DNA of 64,000 bases. Source: Spongilla lacustris (lineage: Eukaryota > Porifera > Demospongiae > Spongillida > Spongillidae). The stretch spans positions 1,747,438 through 1,811,437 of the forward strand of contig OX442428.1 in the NCBI GenBank assembly GCA_949361645.1, given 5' to 3'. The first letter of the stretch is position 1; each line of letters opens with the position of its first letter. Under the pieces are notes generated by a model. That model did no database searches. It was not told where the DNA came from and worked only from the letters and a program-made list of their open reading frames with translations. The translations under genes and the position numbers were made by a program. This document shows, one piece after another, positions 59,758 to 64,000 of the stretch.

Positions 59758-60236
59758 CAGTAGCGGCTCACTAATAAGACCACCCCGGGACAATCGGATC
59801 TTGTGGTAAAACTCGCCAATACGACCGTTTCGGTCTTACTGGCGAGTTTCCCGCCTTTCGAAATGCGCTTTGATTAGAATACCAGTAGCAGATAAACAAA
59901 CGAATCGTAACAAAATACCAGTTGGAAGGATGAACAATTATGCCAAGGATTGTAAAGCAAGCTTAGAGCTGGCTCGTGTATGTCATAGACATTGCTAACT
60001 CCATTAGTACGGGATCGTCGATTTCCCCCGCAATCGAATGCATGGTGGGTACCAACTGTATTAGGAAACCACTTCATTGATCGCCTGTTCAGAGAAAGAA
60101 AGGTACACAAAAACGCACCCCCAATATTTATACACTAGCGGTCTTATTAGACGGTGGTCGGATTGGCGAAGTGGTCTTATAATCGGGCGGTTAAGTGGTC
60201 TTATTACCGCGTGGTCTGATTAGTGAGCCGCTACTG
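59758..60236. mobile_element. Pogo/Tigger-like MITE with TA target duplication
   Basis: The ends CAGTAGCGGCTCACTAATAAG and CTGATTAGTGAGCCGCTACTG are inverted and flanked by TA (59756-59757 and 60237-60238). Subterminal repeats GACCAC/GTGGTC, and AAGACC/GGTCTT with GGTCTTACTGGCGAG inside, are typical. The 479-bp interior carries no recognisable transposase. Assignment to the pogo branch of Tc1/mariner rests on the terminal sequence. Confidence 0.85.
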
Positions 60237-60554
60237 TAACCAAGTTCAGATTAGAATCTTGGTTTGTGTATGTGGTGTGTTATGGAACATATGAATCACT
60301 ACAACCAAGTGTTATGGAATGTATGAATCACAACAACCATATATACTTGTACATTCCGTATCTTCAGCGCGCGACATGTACCATGTTCCACATCTGCCTT
60401 GCGTCTATACGTACCAGTTATTTACAAACCGCTGTCGACTGTCGTTTAGGTTAACCTGACCCGCACCCGTATCCTAGTTTTTTGTATTGATAGTTTATTA
60501 AAATAGACTAGTTTTTATTAATGATTACACAAACAATAATATCCATAGTGGAAG

Positions 60555-63500
60555 ATGGCGTCTGAGGATGAGGCTGTTGCTACCTACCTGCAAAAGCACA
60601 AAATCAGGGCCATATTTGAAGTTAGTACTCAATCGCGCCAGATTTTCAACAGTCGCTTTGATCGCTTTTCCCCTCCTCAAGGATATAGAAGCCAAACTCG
60701 AAAAGGAGTTGCCACCCGACCCAATCGCATTTATCATCACGAAGCTCCAGGCCCTCGAGAAGGCTAGTAAAAAGGTTTGTGCCCACAGTAACGACTCGTT
60801 GTTTATAAAGCAAGCTCTCTGTTAATACTCGCTAGTCACCTACCGCTACCGCTAGCCCGAAGCGGATCGCCTCATCCATTCCTAAAGTAGCAAGTAAAGG
60901 TAAGTTTGTTTTGTTTTGTTGCTCGCTGCCCCGTTTGTCCTAACGATCTTTATATAGCACCTGGTACTGCGAAGCCCGCCCCCGCTAATGCCGCGGGCGG
61001 TCATCACCCTCCCAGCGTGCCCGCCTTGCCAAAGTCAACCTCGTCTCCAAGCACAACCGCCGCCACCACCACGAAGAGCACCTCGTCCCCTTCCAGACCC
61101 TCCACGGCGGGTAGCAGGGTTCCCACGAAGCCCAAAGCAGCTGCCCCTTCAGCTCCAGGGGCAACAAGACCTGGAACAGCTGCTCCTGCTCTCAAGGGGG
61201 GCAGAGGTGGGGTGGCACAGGGCAAGGTGACCACAGCAACGCCTGTTAAAGCCACAACACCTGTTGCAAAGTCGAAAGTGGGTGTGGCAAAGGTGGGCGG
61301 AGCAAAAGAGGAGGGCACCGTCAAGGTGCCTGCCAAGTCAGTCACCCAAAGACTGGTAGATGAGGAGGAGGGGGAGGGAAAGGTGAAGAAATTGGTGGAT
61401 GAAGATGGTGATGACAGTACCAGAGATGACGATGAGGAACTGGAGATGGGCATGTCTGGCAACATCGCAGGCACAGATGGAGACAACACGAGCGAGGACG
61501 AGGAGGAGGGGAGCATTCTCACCACAGCGCAGGATGAAGTGAAGGTGGACCAGCTGCTGGATGCACACAGAAAGTGAGAGATGATGGCAATCCCTCGGGG
61601 CACGTTTTTTTAAAGGAATGGACAGCCTCCCCACCACCCTGTGTGGTGGAAAACCTGCCCACTTTGCTCCATTTGCGCAGTGGTCTGGTAGTGGTGGTGG
61701 TGGTGGTTCCACATCAATAAGTGACACCACAACACTCAAGGCCCCCTACCATAAACATATTAACAATGGTTACAGGAGCTACACAGTAATCAATAAGTGA
61801 CACCACAACACTCAAGGGGTTAAAAGCCCCCCCCCCCCCCCCCCCCCCCCTACCATAAACATGATAATCAGCCTGTTGCAACAATGGTTATAGGAACTAC
61901 ACACAAGTGTTCCTACCAAAGTTACATGTACTTGGCAGTTATAATTGGTTTGACCATAGTTGGTGCACAGTGCAAGGTGTTGATGCACATGAGGGGTGTG
62001 TGTACAATACAGAGCAGATTCCTTTCATGCAGAGCACGGTTACCAAGGACATCCTGCACTAAGGCTGCTAAGGCCATCCTTGAACTCAGATGTGAGAGTC
62101 CATCACTTGGGTACGTTTCCCTCCCCCCCCCCCCCCCCCCCCACTCCACCCCTGTTTGTCAGTCTGATCATGTTCTGGGGGTCTGTACAAAGTGTCCACA
62201 CTTGGAGAAAAAAAATTGTAACGACCATTTTAAGCTTCTGCTTTTGGTATCTGGCTTTGAAGTTGTGTGGTTGTTTGCTATCATCACTGCTGTGTGGGTG
62301 CTCACTATGGGTACATGTATGGGTTCAGGGGTCATCACAGATTGGCATGGGGAAGAAAGTGTGGGAGCTAGCCCTTCAGTGGTGTACTGATATGGGAGCT
62401 AGCCAGCCCTTCAATGGTGTACTGATATGGGAGCTAGCCAGCCCTTCAATGGTGTGCTGATATGGGAGCTAGCTAGCCCTTCAATGGTGTACTGATATGG
62501 GAGCTAGCCAGCCCTTCAATGGTGTACTGATATGGGAGATAGCCAGCCCTTCAATGGTGTGCTGATATGGGAGCTAGCTAGCCCTTCAATGGTGTACTGA
62601 TATGGGAGCTAGCCAGCCCTTCAATGGTGTGCTGATATGGGAGCTAGGTAGCCCTTCAGTGGTGTACTGATATGGGAGCTAGGTAGCCCTTCAATGGTGT
62701 ACTGATATGGGAGCTAGCTAGCCCTTCAATTGTGTACCGATCATTTCTTTGTAGCTATGTCAGTGATGCCAGTGATGAGGGTGAGGCTGAGGCGAGTGGT
62801 GGTGCTAAGCTGGCTGAAGACCAGGAAGGCATTGTGAGTTCTGTGCCCAAGGTAGGGTCAGTTGGGGGTGGGTGAGCCGAATATCTGACTACAATGATTC
62901 ACAATGATGCCAGTGGTGCTTGGCAATTGCGATCAACAGCGCATCCTCTTGCTCCTCCCCCTCCTTTCCCCAATCGTCCTCTCCTCTCTTCTATCCTCTC
63001 CTCCCCTCCTCTCCCCTCTTCCTCCTCTCCTCTCCTCTCGTCCTCCTCTCCTCTCCTCCTCTCCTCCCCTCCTCTCCTCTCTTCCTCCTCTCCTCCCCTC
63101 CTCTCCCCTCTTCCTCTCTCCTCTCCTCCTCTTCTCCCCTCCTCTCCCTTCTTCCTCCTCTCCTCTCCTCCTCTCCTCTCCTCTCCTCCTCTCCCCTCTT
63201 CCTCCTCTCCTTCTTATCCTCCCCGACCACAGTATGTTATGATGGCATGGTCAATGTACATCAGGTTCTAGGATGTTGTTTGTTGTACAGCTTTAAAACT
63301 ATCACACTCCATGCCTCTCCAGGTTGTTCCCAGCCTTGCAGTTTCTGCCAGCATACGAAGCCTGCTGTGTGAACGCTGTGCTGCACTGCTAGCCTCAAGT
63401 GAAGCCACACCCACTTCAAAAGTTGCTGCGGAAAGTGGTTTGCCAGTTGCAGGTACCTCCCCGCAGGATGTCGTTGGCACAGAGGTACTGTACTCACACA

Positions 63501-63614
63501 TACATGAGTTGTGTCATGCCTAGTTGTTTTCTCTTTTGTAACCTGGAGCAGCTTCCTGTGAAGAAAGAGGCAGATTTGAACGTACAGCATGATCGATATG
63601 GCTGGGGGCGGTAG
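60555..63614 (+). CDS. DPY30/RIIa-type dimerisation-domain protein, low-complexity middle, 7 exons
   Basis: Exons 60555-60620, 60682-60774, 60863-60899, 60958-61573, 62755-62851, 63323-63484 and 63552-63614 join in phase and give 377 residues. The N terminus (residues 1-52: AVATYLQKHKIRAIFE, DIEAKLEKELPPDPIAFIIT, KLQALEKAS) is the two-helix X-type fold of the RIIa/DPY30 superfamily, which forms dimers that dock on amphipathic helices in cilia, A-kinase anchors or COMPASS. The Y-L..H-I..(L/F)(F)E...LP.DP..F(I/L) pattern resembles C8orf34 and TEX55-like proteins. The middle is Pro/Ser/Thr/Ala/Lys-rich, then strongly acidic (VDEEEGEG, DEDGDDSTRDDDEELEMG). The tail contains SIRSLLCERCAALL and ends NVQHDRYGWGR. 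The protein is mostly disordered; a ciliary role is inference from the first domain only. AATAAA at 63795-63800 is the likely poly(A) signal. The third exon (37 bp) is the least certain. Confidence 0.8.
62385..62735. repeat. 35-bp minisatellite ending just before a splice acceptor
   Basis: Ten copies of TGATATGGGAGCTAGCYAG + CCCTTCAATGGTGTAC, in the intron before the exon starting at 62755. The last copy ends about 20 bases before the acceptor. Confidence 0.95.
62950..63225. repeat. TC-rich tract (CCTCTCCTCC)n
   Basis: About 275 bases of C and T only, built from CTCCTCTCCTC and CCCTCTTCCTC words, in the intron before the exon at 63323. All three plus frames stay open as Ser/Pro/Leu repeats; no protein is implied. 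Confidence 0.95.
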
Positions 63615-64000
63615 ATGAAGGTACTACTCTTTTTGGTGTGTATAGCATCTGTAATGTCTATCTCCTTCCCAGTGATTTCTGAAAGAACTCTTGTGTGCCT
63701 GAATATTCATCAATCCATTCTGGTGTATTGTGTATATAGGAAGCTCATATAATTTTATTGTCATTTAAAATTTTTATTAATAATTGTAGAGATTAATAAA
63801 CCTGTTTTGCGCGCAGGCCAGGGGTTAAAATTTATTGGAGGTATAGTGGTAGCAACTTTGGAAGCGGGATTGAAATCAGGTTGGATGTGTAGCGCTAGGA
63901 GACTTCTCATCTGTTCGAGGGGCGCTCTGCTAAGACGCCGTGGCTCTATAGCTCCTAACTGCAGAGCATTTTCGGTAAAGGGCGTTCCACCTGCCGTATG
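63615..64000. other. Downstream region, no gene seen
   Basis: The first 190 bases are the likely 3' UTR of the preceding gene, with AATAAA at 63795. The last 180 bases show no open frame or repeat that I can support. Confidence 0.5.

Noticed and set aside
61004..61603. 199-codon minus-strand frame opposite the RIIa-like gene
   Set aside because: Ser/Ala/Pro-rich shadow of the low-complexity plus-strand exon.

Overview
The window is a gene-dense stretch of an animal nuclear genome. Every recognisable gene is eukaryotic, with GT-AG introns (many only 50-60 bp), and the gene families are metazoan: an adhesion GPCR with HRM, GAIN-GPS and 7TM regions, a TGF-beta-superfamily ligand, PAS kinase, and SNRNP40. 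Compact introns, paired divergent promoters, and a mixture of conserved housekeeping genes with very divergent signalling genes suggest an early-branching animal, possibly a sponge. That assignment is inference; nothing in the window settles it.

Layout from left to right. A TAF5-family gene (minus strand, 3636 leftwards past the window edge) is head-to-head with a complete 13-exon DUS3L tRNA-dihydrouridine synthase gene (plus, 3715-9642). RPLP1 (ribosomal stalk protein P1, 4 exons) follows at 10120-10673. From 10.7 to 15.3 kb there are no genes, but there are two large inverted-repeat elements. An adhesion GPCR of 14 predicted exons lies at 15572-20810. An intronless F-box/LRR gene (minus, 22277-23569) is head-to-head with SNRNP40 (plus, 23629-34396, 11 exons). 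SNRNP40 is swollen by minisatellites, dinucleotide tracts and MITEs. From 34.4 to 43.0 kb there are only transposon remains: mariner-type MITEs, CAGTGGCGGAT elements with 5-bp target duplications, a nested hAT copy with a broken transposase, and an integrase-like fragment. A three-exon TGF-beta-like ligand (43061-44287) converges on a PASK-type kinase gene (minus, 55408 to about 44760). That gene's kinase domain is complete apart from one apparent frameshift. A 200-bp assembly gap lies at 56301-56500. Next come a near-perfect hairpin element, a TATA-bearing candidate transcription unit of unknown nature (57.5-59.4 kb), and a pogo/Tigger-like MITE. The last gene is a seven-exon DPY30/RIIa-like protein (60555-63614).

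The genes do not form one pathway. The housekeeping genes serve transcription initiation (TAF5), splicing (SNRNP40), tRNA modification (DUS3L) and translation (RPLP1), and two of them share short bidirectional promoters with a neighbour. The accessory sequence is the unusual part. At least six kinds of hairpin-forming DNA elements and more than a dozen minisatellites occur, many of the latter starting or ending at splice sites. Exon coordinates below were derived by hand from reading-frame continuity, splice dinucleotides and remembered family conservation. Where reading frame and phase agree across every junction I treat the model as reliable.
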